From assembly GCA_021414005.1 (NCBI GenBank), contig JAIOPH010000030.1, positions 142,990 to 206,989 on the forward strand: 64,000 nucleotides of DNA, in the 5' to 3' direction. The translations under genes and the position numbers were made by a program. Shown here piece after piece: positions 45,863 to 53,877 of the stretch. The DNA comes from Chthoniobacter sp. GTDB taxonomy: Bacteria; Verrucomicrobiota; Verrucomicrobiia; Chthoniobacterales; Chthoniobacteraceae. The notes beneath the pieces were generated by a model. It was given only the letters and a program-made list of their open reading frames with translations. It searched no databases and was not told the DNA's origin. Positions within the stretch are counted from its first letter, which is position 1, and each line of letters starts with the position of its first letter.

Positions 45863-47079
45863 TTTTTTAGGACGCTCTTTTCTGGAGCCCATTTTTTCTG
45901 CCAGATGGGGTAGTCTCTGTTCAATAAATCGGCGGGAGTCGTGCAATACCACATGTAGCCAGTGCGACGATCGGGTTCGACTTCGGACATGTTGCGTTTG
46001 ATGACGCCGTCGTTGCCGCAGAAGATAGGCCGTTGTGTTTCCAGCTCGTAGAAACGTGCCCAGAGCGGCTCCGCGTTCGGGTCGGCGACCAGGATTCTAT
46101 CAAACCCTCTGGGCAGCGACGCATCCGGCTTCTCCACCAGACGCTGGCCCTTGATTTTGGCGGCATCGAACCACGCCACCGCCGACTGGATGGCGTCCAC
46201 GACTTCGGGCGATGGCGTGTCGAGGCTCATCAAAAAACGCACGATGCCCACAGCCTCACTCCCGCTGATGGATGCCTTTTCATAAATCCGCGCACCTGCG
46301 GGAGCCAAACTCTTCTCGTCGTGCTGGGCGCACCAGGCGGTGCGTTTTCCGTTCTGCACGATCTGGCATTTTAAAATGCACTCGACGCCCTTCGCGACAG
46401 CCTTTTCAGAGCGCGACCGGCGCTCGGCATCTACAAATGCGTATCGGGTTTTGTCATTGGTGATTCTTTGCAGCAGACAGAGGACAGACACCATCGCCTC
46501 GTCATTGAAAGTAATGTGGACGAAGTAGTTTTTCGTGTCGCGGTTGGAAACGACACGCGCGAGGTATTCTTTGTCCTTGGGGAAGGGGAAGAACTGCGGC
46601 CAGCCCCCGTTTTCGTATTGGGCATTGAGGAGAAAATCGAGGCCCTTGAGGAATCCTGCTTTGAAGCGTTCCTGCTTCGTGGCGTTGAAGACACGCGCCA
46701 AGTATTCCATCTGCGTGTAGGTCGAGCCATTGTCTATCGTGCTGTCCGTTTTGCTCTTGGCGGCTTCGATGGTGGGGCGCTCCGCGTCGGAGATATTCGC
46801 GGTCAGGTTGATTCGTTTCTTGAACGCGATGGTCTTGGGCCAGCCGCCGGAGTCGCATTGGTAAAGCAACACGTTGTCAGCGATGCGGATAGCCTCGGAT
46901 CCTGCATACCACTCGGGCTTTTCACGCATGAACGGGCGCAGACGGACTTCCCAGTAGCCGGAGGGCTCTTCGCCAGCCGCCGTTTCGGGCACACTCGTAG
47001 CAGTCGAGGTTTCAGCGGAGAAAATGCGCCCGCCAAGAAGACAAAATAGCCACGCCAGACTGAGGAGCCGCGCCTTCAC
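45859..47079 (-). CDS. Pectate lyase, PelA/PL10 family
   Basis: A 406-residue secreted lyase that cleaves polygalacturonate by beta-elimination. Family blocks are DSGGWPKTIAF, TIDNGSTYTQMEYLARVF, NAQYENGGWPQFFPF, HITFNDEAMVSVL, TAWCAQHDEKSLAPAGARIY followed by EKASISGSEAVGIVRFLM, and FCGNDGVIKRNMSEVEPDRR. A signal peptide is present (LLSLAWLFCLLGGRIFS). It begins with GTG 47079, overlapping the previous stop as GTGA, and is followed by an ATGA overlap, so three lyase-type genes are translated together. Confidence 0.9.
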   Translation of the reverse strand: MKARLLSLAWLFCLLGGRIFSAETSTATSVPETAAGEEPSGYWEVRLRPFMREKPEWYAGSEAIRIADNVLLYQCDSGGWPKTIAFKKRINLTANISDAERPTIEAAKSKTDSTIDNGSTYTQMEYLARVFNATKQERFKAGFLKGLDFLLNAQYENGGWPQFFPFPKDKEYLARVVSNRDTKNYFVHITFNDEAMVSVLCLLQRITNDKTRYAFVDAERRSRSEKAVAKGVECILKCQIVQNGKRTAWCAQHDEKSLAPAGARIYEKASISGSEAVGIVRFLMSLDTPSPEVVDAIQSAVAWFDAAKIKGQRLVEKPDASLPRGFDRILVADPNAEPLWARFYELETQRPIFCGNDGVIKRNMSEVEPDRRTGYMWYCTTPADLLNRDYPIWQKKWAPEKSVLKK

Positions 47080-47990
47080 TTTTGGTTACCGGGTGCTGTG
47101 GCTTCGTCCGCGTTTGGCTTTGCCGGAGAAGGAGTGGTTGCAGTCTCGGTTTGCGCGAGAGGTTTGGCACCGCCGACAGACACCTGCTCGTAGCTGCCTG
47201 TTCCAGTCACGACTTTGGCCTCGTCGAAGTAGATCGTGCCGCCTGTCCCGCTGCCGTAGGAGCCGAATTTGAAAGCGAACTTACTGCGATAGTAAAAGGC
47301 GTTGCTGCCTTGCTGGGCATAGACCTTTTTGCCCTGCACCCAAATTTCCGTCAGTCCGTCATCTCCGAGGGAGAAGTAATGGTGAAACACAAAGTCATAC
47401 CATTGGCCTGGCTCGGCCTTTTCCACCAGGGTCGTCACCCGGTTGCCCGGTTCAGCGTCCTTGGATTGTTTATAGTTTGTCCGAAAAATGAACTGCCCGT
47501 TGTCCAGTCGGAGACAAGCCTCAGGGCCTTGGGCGTATTCCTTGCCTTGGCCCGCGTTTGGCACACCGCCATGCCACTGAATCACCATCCCCGAATGGGT
47601 AGCGCTATCTGCGGGGACCAGGATGCTCACCGCAACCCAGCAATGCTCACCGATGCGCGGACTGTCCTTTTCATCCCGGTTCACCAGTTCGAATTCCATT
47701 CGGCGGCCCTTTTCGCCCCGCACGCACTTCATGGCTCCCGTTCCATGTCGAACGGGTACCTTGACCAGACTCACCTCCCCCGCGCTGCCAGAATAGCCTT
47801 TGGCGGGATTGACCCTTTGGTTGCTCCAGCCTCCACCCAAATCCTGAGGTTCAATGAAGTAGTTTCGTGAGAACTTGCCCTCGAAGGACTCGGCCCACGT
47901 TGCGCCACGTGCAGGGCCCGTCGAAATCGCAACCCATACAGCGGCGAGAAACGCGCAGGTCGCGGACAGACGATGAAAACTTTGTGTCAT
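47076..47990 (-). CDS. Secreted polysaccharide lyase-like jelly-roll protein
   Basis: A 304-residue exported protein with a beta-jelly-roll of the heparin-lyase-I/PL20-like type: YSGSAGEVSLVKVPVRHGTG, MEFELVNRDEKDSPRIGEHC, GMVIQWHGGVPNAG, GQWYDFVFHHYFSLGDDGL and a last strand GTIYFDEAKVVTG. The QWHG motif and the basic/aromatic cleft residues fit a uronic-acid polymer substrate, but the polymer cannot be named. The C-terminal 40 residues are a Pro/Ala/Thr-rich tail. Confidence 0.75.
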   Translation of the reverse strand: MTQSFHRLSATCAFLAAVWVAISTGPARGATWAESFEGKFSRNYFIEPQDLGGGWSNQRVNPAKGYSGSAGEVSLVKVPVRHGTGAMKCVRGEKGRRMEFELVNRDEKDSPRIGEHCWVAVSILVPADSATHSGMVIQWHGGVPNAGQGKEYAQGPEACLRLDNGQFIFRTNYKQSKDAEPGNRVTTLVEKAEPGQWYDFVFHHYFSLGDDGLTEIWVQGKKVYAQQGSNAFYYRSKFAFKFGSYGSGTGGTIYFDEAKVVTGTGSYEQVSVGGAKPLAQTETATTPSPAKPNADEATAPGNQK

Positions 47991-48077
47991 AAGCTATCGA
48001 TGATTTTCGCAAATAACTGGCTCAGGGCAATTCCTGATCCGCCATCCACAGCGTGGCGGGTGCAAAAGCAAATGCCT

Positions 48078-50810
48078 TCATTTCCTCTGTGGCGGAGTCT
48101 GGAGGTTGCTGCGCAGCCACGCGAGGACGTTGGCGACATCGGCGGGCGTGAGTCCTTCGGCGAAGGATGGCATGAGCGAGGTGGCGAGGCGGCGCACGCC
48201 GGTCACATCTTTGCGCAGTAGCACTTGCTTGACGCCGTTCGGCAAAACCAATGTGAGGCTGGTGGCTCCGTCCTCTTTTAGGATGCCAGTTGCGGTGTTG
48301 CCATCAGCCATTTGCACAAGTGTCGTCTCATAGCCGGGGCGTATGCGTTCGTTCGGCATGAGAATTTCCTTGAGGAGCGATTCCTCCGCCATGGCGAGTT
48401 GACCCATTAAGTCGGGACCGACTTCGTGCCCTTCGCTGCCGATGCGGTGACACAGCGCGCACGTTTGGAGAAACAATGCGTGTCCGCGCCCGAGGTCGCG
48501 CTGGCCCGCGAGCGCAGCGACATATTTACGAAATGTCTCATCGCTGATGGTTTCAGCAGGCGGCAGTTTACCGGCGGGCACCGGGGCCTCGGCGTCCGCA
48601 ACTGTCGCAACGAAGGTGTCTTCGAGCGTGCGCGTGGCCTGACGAACTTCGACATTCGGACTGGCGGCCAGCGACGCGAGCACGGCACGGACGGATTTGT
48701 CGCCGAGCGGTTTGCGTGGGGCGTTCTTGCGGCCCTTCGCGAGGGCGTTGAGCACGGTGGCTTGCACTTCCGGCGCCGCAGTGGCGATGAGCGTGAGGGT
48801 GCGGGGAAGTTCGGTTTCATCACGGCGCGCGGCGATGGATTGTGCGAGCGATGCGAAAAAGGGTGCAGGGGCCTTTGGTTCGCCCATGAGCGCGGACAGC
48901 ATTTCCACTCCTCGCCCGTGCAACGACGACAGGATGGCTGCGTCCATCCAGCGCACGGAAAGGTGCTCCATGGCAAGGCGCGCCAGCGAGGCGAAGGCCG
49001 CCGGGTCGCGCGTCTCGCCGAGGCTCAGCGCGATTTGAATTTGCACGCGCGGGTCTGTTTCGCCGGGAGCAGCCTTCAACACGGATTCGAGCAAAGCGCG
49101 GCCCTCTTCCCTGGCAAACCAACGGTCGGCGAGTTGCAGCGCGTGGATGCGAACAGCCGCGTGGGTGTGGTTGATGAAAGGCTGCACGTCGGGTGGCGTG
49201 AGCATGCCGAGTTGGTCGAGCGTGCGGAGCGCCGTGATGACGGTGGAAGATTCGGCATTCGGTGCGGTCAGCACTTCGCGCAGCGCCGAAGCGGCATCTT
49301 TTTCTCCGCGTTCAACGAGGAGACGCTGCGCAGTTTGGCGTCGCCAGTAGAGCGGGCTGGCACATTCACGGGCGAGAGTCGGCACGTCGAGCGCGCTCAT
49401 GTCCGCCGAGGGCGTACGCGGCGCATCCTTGTGGGTGAGCCGATAGATGCGGCCGCGGTCGTGCCCCGCATACACGCCGTATTGCTGCTGCAAATGGCGC
49501 GGGATGGCCGAGTAGTCCTCGATGATTTCGCGGTAGTAATCGGTGACCCAGATGGAGCCGTCCGGGCCGTGGGTGAGGTTCATCGGGTGACTCCATTGGT
49601 CGCTGGTTGCGGCAAACTCCGACTTCTCCTCGCCCGGCGCGCGACGGAGTTTCAGCACCGAGCCATCCGCCTCGATGAGCGCGCGATGGATGAGATTGCC
49701 CGACGGTTCGCAAACAAAATACTGCCCGTGCAAACCGGGCAGTGCGTGGTCCTGATAAATTATCGGCCCGCAGGCGGAGGTGAACCAGCCGCTCGCCTCA
49801 CTCTCCGCCGCACCGTAGCGGGAGTTGTAGTATTTGAAATACGCCGGGTCATCCGCGCGCTTCTGCCGCCACGGATGCGGCTGCGAAATCGGGTAGGCCC
49901 GCCGGTCGCCGGTGTTGGCTTCGAGCGAAGGCGTGGCCGCATCGGGATTACGCGCGAGATAGCGCCACGGAATCGGCGCGATGCTGATGCCGGGAAAAGT
50001 CGTCGTCACCGTGAAACGCCCGCCCGCTTCCGTCATCGCGAAGCCGAAGGTCTGCGTGTTGCCCGTCACTGGTTCAATCGCGCTGCCGTCTGCGCGAATG
50101 CGAAAATCGGTGCCCGGCAACTGGACGGGCGCGACCAGATGCGGCCCCGTGATTTTTCCACCGTCCCAGCCGCGCCCGAGATAAATCCAGCCATCCGCGC
50201 CCCACTGCGGCGCATTGATGCCGCGCTCCAGCTCACCGGTCGGAAAGCCGGTGAACAGTTTCTCCCGCACCTCGGCCCGGCCAGCGCCGTCGCGGTCCGC
50301 GAGGAAGATAATGTCCGGCGCACAGGCCACGATGACCCCGCCCCGCGCGGGCACGAGTCCATAGACCGGCGGCAAATCGGCAGCCCACACCTCCGCCGCA
50401 TCCATGCGCCCATCGCCGTCCGTATCGCGCAGCACTTTCACCACCCCGAAAGTGCCCGCATCCGCCGCTTTCTTAAACTTCTCCCCCGCCTGCACCCGGC
50501 GCACCTTCGTGTCCAGCATCCCCGACTTGTTCAGTTCCTCGATGTCCAGTTGCCCCGCGAGATTGTAGCCGTGCAACTCGCTCACAAACATCCGCCCGCG
50601 TTCATCCCAGCACACCGCCGACGGCGACGCGATGAGCGGTTCGCTGGCGACGACCTCCATCCGAAAGCCCTCCGGCAACCTGAACGCCGCCGCGCTTTGT
50701 TCGGGCGTCAAAGGCTTGGGCGCGTCCGTTGGTTGCGGGATTTGCGCGAGTGCGTGTGGGGAAAGAGGCACCCACAGCAGGAGCAAAGCGGCAAGAGACA
50801 GACGGGACAT
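48078..50810 (-). CDS. PVC-type haem-binding membrane-bound dehydrogenase-like protein
   Basis: A 910-residue exported protein of the PVC-type CxxCH family. After a signal peptide comes a beta-propeller (FRLPEGFRMEVVASEPLI, GRMFVSELHGYN, LRDTDGDGRMDAAEVWA, LTHGPDGSIWVTDYY), then HEAT-like helical repeats (about 450-740), and a C-terminal cytochrome domain with CALCHRIG (about 800). Members of this family are believed to oxidise sugars or related compounds at the cell envelope. The gene lies between a sulfatase and lyases, which fits polysaccharide use. Confidence 0.87.
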   Translation of the reverse strand: MSRLSLAALLLLWVPLSPHALAQIPQPTDAPKPLTPEQSAAAFRLPEGFRMEVVASEPLIASPSAVCWDERGRMFVSELHGYNLAGQLDIEELNKSGMLDTKVRRVQAGEKFKKAADAGTFGVVKVLRDTDGDGRMDAAEVWAADLPPVYGLVPARGGVIVACAPDIIFLADRDGAGRAEVREKLFTGFPTGELERGINAPQWGADGWIYLGRGWDGGKITGPHLVAPVQLPGTDFRIRADGSAIEPVTGNTQTFGFAMTEAGGRFTVTTTFPGISIAPIPWRYLARNPDAATPSLEANTGDRRAYPISQPHPWRQKRADDPAYFKYYNSRYGAAESEASGWFTSACGPIIYQDHALPGLHGQYFVCEPSGNLIHRALIEADGSVLKLRRAPGEEKSEFAATSDQWSHPMNLTHGPDGSIWVTDYYREIIEDYSAIPRHLQQQYGVYAGHDRGRIYRLTHKDAPRTPSADMSALDVPTLARECASPLYWRRQTAQRLLVERGEKDAASALREVLTAPNAESSTVITALRTLDQLGMLTPPDVQPFINHTHAAVRIHALQLADRWFAREEGRALLESVLKAAPGETDPRVQIQIALSLGETRDPAAFASLARLAMEHLSVRWMDAAILSSLHGRGVEMLSALMGEPKAPAPFFASLAQSIAARRDETELPRTLTLIATAAPEVQATVLNALAKGRKNAPRKPLGDKSVRAVLASLAASPNVEVRQATRTLEDTFVATVADAEAPVPAGKLPPAETISDETFRKYVAALAGQRDLGRGHALFLQTCALCHRIGSEGHEVGPDLMGQLAMAEESLLKEILMPNERIRPGYETTLVQMADGNTATGILKEDGATSLTLVLPNGVKQVLLRKDVTGVRRLATSLMPSFAEGLTPADVANVLAWLRSNLQTPPQRK

Positions 50811-50926
50811 GGTTCGCGGCGACTATGGGGGAGCTATCTCCCACGGCAATTCATTCGTCACTCCGAGTCCCCATTGGCCTTCTTCCGTTGCCTTGGATGA
50901 CAAACGGTCCCGCGTTCGCCCCGACC

Positions 50927-52393
50927 TCAGTACATCCTCTGCGAATTGGGGTGGCTCTCGTAATACTCGCGCTCCACTTCCTTCAGCCATGCGTCGTGCA
51001 CGGCCTGGAGGCGCTGCGCCAGCTCGGGTTGTTCACTGAGGTGATTCTTTTTCTCCGGCTCGGGGTCAGCGAGATTGCCGAGATGCGTGGCTTTACCTTC
51101 CCGCCCGATCAGTTTCCAGTCCCCTTCCCGCACCGCCCAAAACCACTGCCACTGCCAGTGCATCACCTGATGATGACTCGGCGCATCGGCCGATCGGATG
51201 ATCGGCACGAGGCTGCGTCCGTCGAGCTTCACCGCGGGCGGCGGGACTCCGCAGAGTTCCAGCAGCGTGGGAAACCAGTCCTCACCGGCCACGGCCTGCT
51301 CGCGCACCGCCCCGGCGGGCAGCTTCACCGGCCAACTGATGATCGCCGGCACCCGGATCGCCCCTTCCCGGAAATCATTGCCCTTCTGCCCGATCCACTT
51401 CCCCGTATTTCCCCCGCCGCCATTGGCTCCGTAGTTGGTTCCCTTGGCCAGGCCGCTCTGGTGGTTATCCACACTGATCCGGTAGTCCTCCACCGAGTGG
51501 CCGTTGTCGCTGAGGAAAAGGATGATCGTCCTGTCCCGGAGACCGTGCTTTTCCAGCCGGGCCATGATCTGTCCCATGCGATCATCCGTCGTAGAAATCA
51601 TCTTCGCATAGGCCTGGCGCGGCATCTTCATGTCCCGGTAGCGTTCGTCAAATTTCGCGTCGGCCTGCTCCGGGTAGTGCGGGATGTTAAAGGGGACATA
51701 GAGAAAGAACGGCACGTCCTTGTTTCTATCCACAAACTCCAGCGCCCGCGCCGTCATCAGGTCCGGGAAATACTCCCCCGGTGCCCAGACCTCCTTGATC
51801 CCGTCGTAAAGGTCATGGTTCCCCGCACCATGCAGGAAGTGGTGGTTGTAGTTGTCGATGAAGCCACCGAGGAGGCCAAAGAACTCATCGAAACCCTGCT
51901 TCGTCGGGCCAAAGTCCGGGTGCGCCCCGAGATGCCATTTGCCAAACATCCCCGTCTTGTAACCCGCACCTTTCAGCACCTCCGCCAGGGTTACTTCCTC
52001 CAGAAACATATTCCGTTGCCTGCCGGCCTTGGCGTCCCCTTGCGTCCAACTGTTCACCGCCCCGCGCTGCGGATACCGTCCCGTCAGCAACATCGCCCGC
52101 GCCGGGCAGCACACCGCATGGGCATACGCCTGCGTGAACCGCACCCCGGTCTTCGCCAGCTCATCCATCGCCGGCGTATAAAGGTCCTTCGACCCATAGC
52201 AATTCACGTCCAGCGTCCCCTGGTCGTCGGTCAGGAAAATGACGACGTTCGGCGGACGTTTCGTGTCCGCGCCCGGTGCGCCGGTGGGTTCGCCCTGCGC
52301 CTGCCCCGCCGGCATTCGCCCGGCTGCGCCGCTGGGCGCCAAAGGCAGCAGACAGACCGCGATGCCCAGCAGGGCTCTCCTGATGCTGCTCAT
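50927..52393 (-). CDS. Secreted sulfatase
   Basis: A 488-residue arylsulfatase-family enzyme with a signal peptide (LLGIAVCLLPLAPSGAAG). The metal-binding start is PPNVVIFLTDDQGTLDVN and the active-site motif is CCPARAMLLTGRYPQRG, in which the first Cys of C-x-P-x-R would be converted to formylglycine. GMFGKWHLG, FLSDNGHSVEDY and a C-terminal RVPAIISWP block are also family hallmarks. It likely removes sulfate from a polysaccharide attacked by the lyases downstream. It is intact, unlike the sulfatase remnant at 15010-15281. Confidence 0.92.
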   Translation of the reverse strand: MSSIRRALLGIAVCLLPLAPSGAAGRMPAGQAQGEPTGAPGADTKRPPNVVIFLTDDQGTLDVNCYGSKDLYTPAMDELAKTGVRFTQAYAHAVCCPARAMLLTGRYPQRGAVNSWTQGDAKAGRQRNMFLEEVTLAEVLKGAGYKTGMFGKWHLGAHPDFGPTKQGFDEFFGLLGGFIDNYNHHFLHGAGNHDLYDGIKEVWAPGEYFPDLMTARALEFVDRNKDVPFFLYVPFNIPHYPEQADAKFDERYRDMKMPRQAYAKMISTTDDRMGQIMARLEKHGLRDRTIILFLSDNGHSVEDYRISVDNHQSGLAKGTNYGANGGGGNTGKWIGQKGNDFREGAIRVPAIISWPVKLPAGAVREQAVAGEDWFPTLLELCGVPPPAVKLDGRSLVPIIRSADAPSHHQVMHWQWQWFWAVREGDWKLIGREGKATHLGNLADPEPEKKNHLSEQPELAQRLQAVHDAWLKEVEREYYESHPNSQRMY

Positions 52394-52888
52394 GAATGCA
52401 AGATCGCCTCCCACCGGTCCCCGCGGCCCATCACATGATGGACGGCTCCCGCATACTGGAATCGCACCGGCCTGGGCATGCCGACACCTCGGCGCTCCCG
52501 CTCACCACTGTCAACGCTCTTTTGCACCCCTGCACGGACTGCCCCCTTCCGGCGTCGCCGGAAGGACTCTTCGAGCCGGAGGCTCGCGAGAAATTAGATA
52601 CCATCTTAATTTCTCAGCCCCCGCTGGGGGCTCAAAACGAGGTGGTCCAAGTCGAGAGCGTGGAAGCAGTTTTGGCTTCCCCCCGGCACGGAAAGGCCGC
52701 GACATCACGGAAAAGCTACGGATGCTCGACGCCTTGCGCGAGCGTGCCCTGGCCTTGCGCGCCCACCGGTCCGCCGCCCACGAGGCGAATGTCCTGCGAG
52801 AAGACTCCCCCGCGTATCGAACCGGGCGGAAATCCGACCCTTCATAATTCATCCTTCATCCCTCATCGTTTTCCCCCATTGCCCAAAC
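52394..52888. other. Intergenic region at left edge of RM island
   Basis: No intact gene. It holds a hairpin array (52546-52632), a coding-like stretch on the plus strand ending at 52847 (ITEKLRMLDALRERALALRA then RSAAHEANVLREDSPAYRT) that I do not recognise and that has no convincing start, and a short TTCATCC-type microsatellite at 52844-52868. After that the hsdM-like remnant begins. Confidence 0.4.
52546..52632. repeat. Array of four hairpins with three-base loops
   Basis: Four near-perfect hairpins follow each other: CTTCCGGC / GCCGGAAG around gtc (52546-52564), CGAGCC / GGCTCG around gga (52572-52586), GAGAAATTAGAT pairing with ATCTTAATTTCTC around acc with one bulged T (52588-52615), and AGCCCCC / GGGGGCT around gct (52616-52632). 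Such an array is too regular for chance and looks like a composite intergenic repeat. Confidence 0.75.
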
Positions 52889-53134
52889 GCCTCCCATCTC
52901 GTCCAAACCATCCAGGACATCATGCGTCAGGACGCCGGCACCTACGGCCACGCGCAGCGCCTGGAGCAGCTCGGGTGGATGTTCTTCCTGAAAAACATCA
53001 ACCGCTTCATCAAAATCCTCGACCGCTTCGTGGCGCAGTCGCAGTTCATCGTCATCTCGCACCACAAGCGCACCATCGCCCGGGCCGACGCACTCTACGG
53101 CGTGACCATGGAGGAGCACGGCGTCTCGAAACTC
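52889..53134 (+). pseudogene. hsdM N-terminal fragment fused in frame to smc 3' fragment
   Basis: In one frame the sequence reads ASHLVQTIQDIMRQDAGTY and HAQRLEQLGWMFFLK, the N-terminal helical domain of type I methyltransferase subunits (HsdM), and then passes without a frame break into NINRFIKILDRF, which is Smc. The Smc part (52994-53134) is base-for-base identical to 43306-43446. After GVSKL the frame runs on to 53686 but no longer resembles either protein. This is a chimeric relic, not a working gene. Confidence 0.75.
52994..53134 (+). repeat. Second copy of the 141-bp smc segment
   Basis: An exact copy of 43306-43446 in the same orientation, 9688 bases downstream. No mismatch was found by eye, so the duplication is recent or was homogenised by gene conversion. 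Confidence 0.95.
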
Positions 53135-53361
53135 GGGCGTCTTTTCTACCGTGCCATCGTTCATGAGCTGGTGGACCTCTCCACGCGGGAGGATGCGACG
53201 CATAGCTGCGGCGAAATATCTCCGCGCACGGAGGATTGCCGGCTCATGGGTCAGCGCAATTGGATGATGGCCTTTCCCGCCCGCGCCTCTTGCTGGACCA
53301 GCCTGCACCACACGCCGCGAGCATCGACAAAGCGGCACCGGCACGGTAAACCGGCTCCCAC
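53135..53361. other. Unrecognised sequence between two hsdM remnants
   Basis: About 230 bases with no recognisable gene. The frame from the chimeric relic stays open but gives no known domain, and the minus-strand frames give nothing recognisable either. It may be further decayed RM sequence. Confidence 0.3.
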
Positions 53362-53436
53362 ATGGCCCGCCCAAAATCGAACGGCTCCTCCACCGCCGGC
53401 ACCGCCACCATCGGCTTTGAGGCCAAGCTCTGGCTC

Positions 53437-53604
53437 ACCGCCGACAGCCGCAGCGAAGCGGAGACAGCCAGCCGCAGGCTGCCCGCAGGGCGAGCGCAGC
53501 GAGGCAACCTCGTCGAATCCCACGGCGGCACCGCAATGCGCGATAGCGCAAAGCCAAACAGCGAAGCCTCACTGCGGGAGTTTTGCGAAGCGAAACACCA
53601 CCGA
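53437..53604. repeat. Hairpin-rich insert 1 inside hsdM remnant
   Basis: Sequence foreign to HsdM that replaces the deleted middle of the gene. It has small perfect hairpins: CAGCC / GGCTG around gca (53469-53481), GCCC / GGGC around gca (53481-53491) and GAGG / CCTC around caa (53501-53511), plus TGCGC / GCGCA further right. It shares GGGCGAGCGCAGCG exactly with the repeat that forms the smc tail. The insert length keeps the reading frame open. Confidence 0.65.
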
Positions 53605-53628
53605 GGCGACATCTCCATCTACGGTCAG

Positions 53629-53712
53629 GACAAATGGGCGCGGAGGCAGCGCCCATTTGGTCTCGCAACGCGAGCCCGCAGGGTGAGGCTACGGCGGCAG
53701 CAGCCGAAACAA
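53629..53712. repeat. Hairpin-rich insert 2 inside hsdM remnant
   Basis: An in-frame insert of about 84 bases placed between GDISIYGQ and SN-x-TTRRLAIM, which are adjacent in intact HsdM apart from one residue. It contains a perfect 10-bp hairpin (AAATGGGCGC 53632-53641 with GCGCCCATTT 53649-53658), a second (CTCGC 53662-53666 with GCGAG 53670-53674, loop aac) and a CGGC / GCCG stem. It encodes about 28 Arg-rich residues. Confidence 0.7.
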
Positions 53713-53877
53713 AGCAACGCCACCACCCGCCGCCTCGCCATCATGAACCTCGCCATCCGCGGCATCGAGGCCGCCATCGGCAAGGAACACGCCGCTACCT
53801 TCCGCAACGTCCAGCACCCCGACCTCCGCGCCGACTACGTCCTCGCGAAAACTTTCTCAAACAACTGAACTCGACTT

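Larger units (their letters stand above)
53362..53868 (+). pseudogene. hsdM remnant with hairpin insertions (open frame kept)
   Basis: A 168-codon open frame starting MARPKSNGSS. It contains two true HsdM segments: TIGFEAKLWLTAD, which in intact proteins starts the N-terminal domain, and GDISIYGQ plus TTRRLAIMNLAIRGIEA and GKEHAATFRNVQHPDLRADY, which come just before the catalytic NPPF motif. About 250 residues between them are missing and the NPPF motif is lost (frame ends VLAKTFSNN). Two hairpin-rich inserts fill the gaps without breaking the frame. It cannot methylate DNA. Confidence 0.78.

Noticed and set aside
48426..50900. 824-codon open frame on the plus strand
   Set aside because: It lies opposite the PVC haem-binding protein, which has a signal peptide and CxxCH; the shadow frame shows no domain.
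52922..53686. Single functional 254-codon gene
   Set aside because: It is a chance fusion of an HsdM fragment, a copied Smc fragment and unrecognised sequence.
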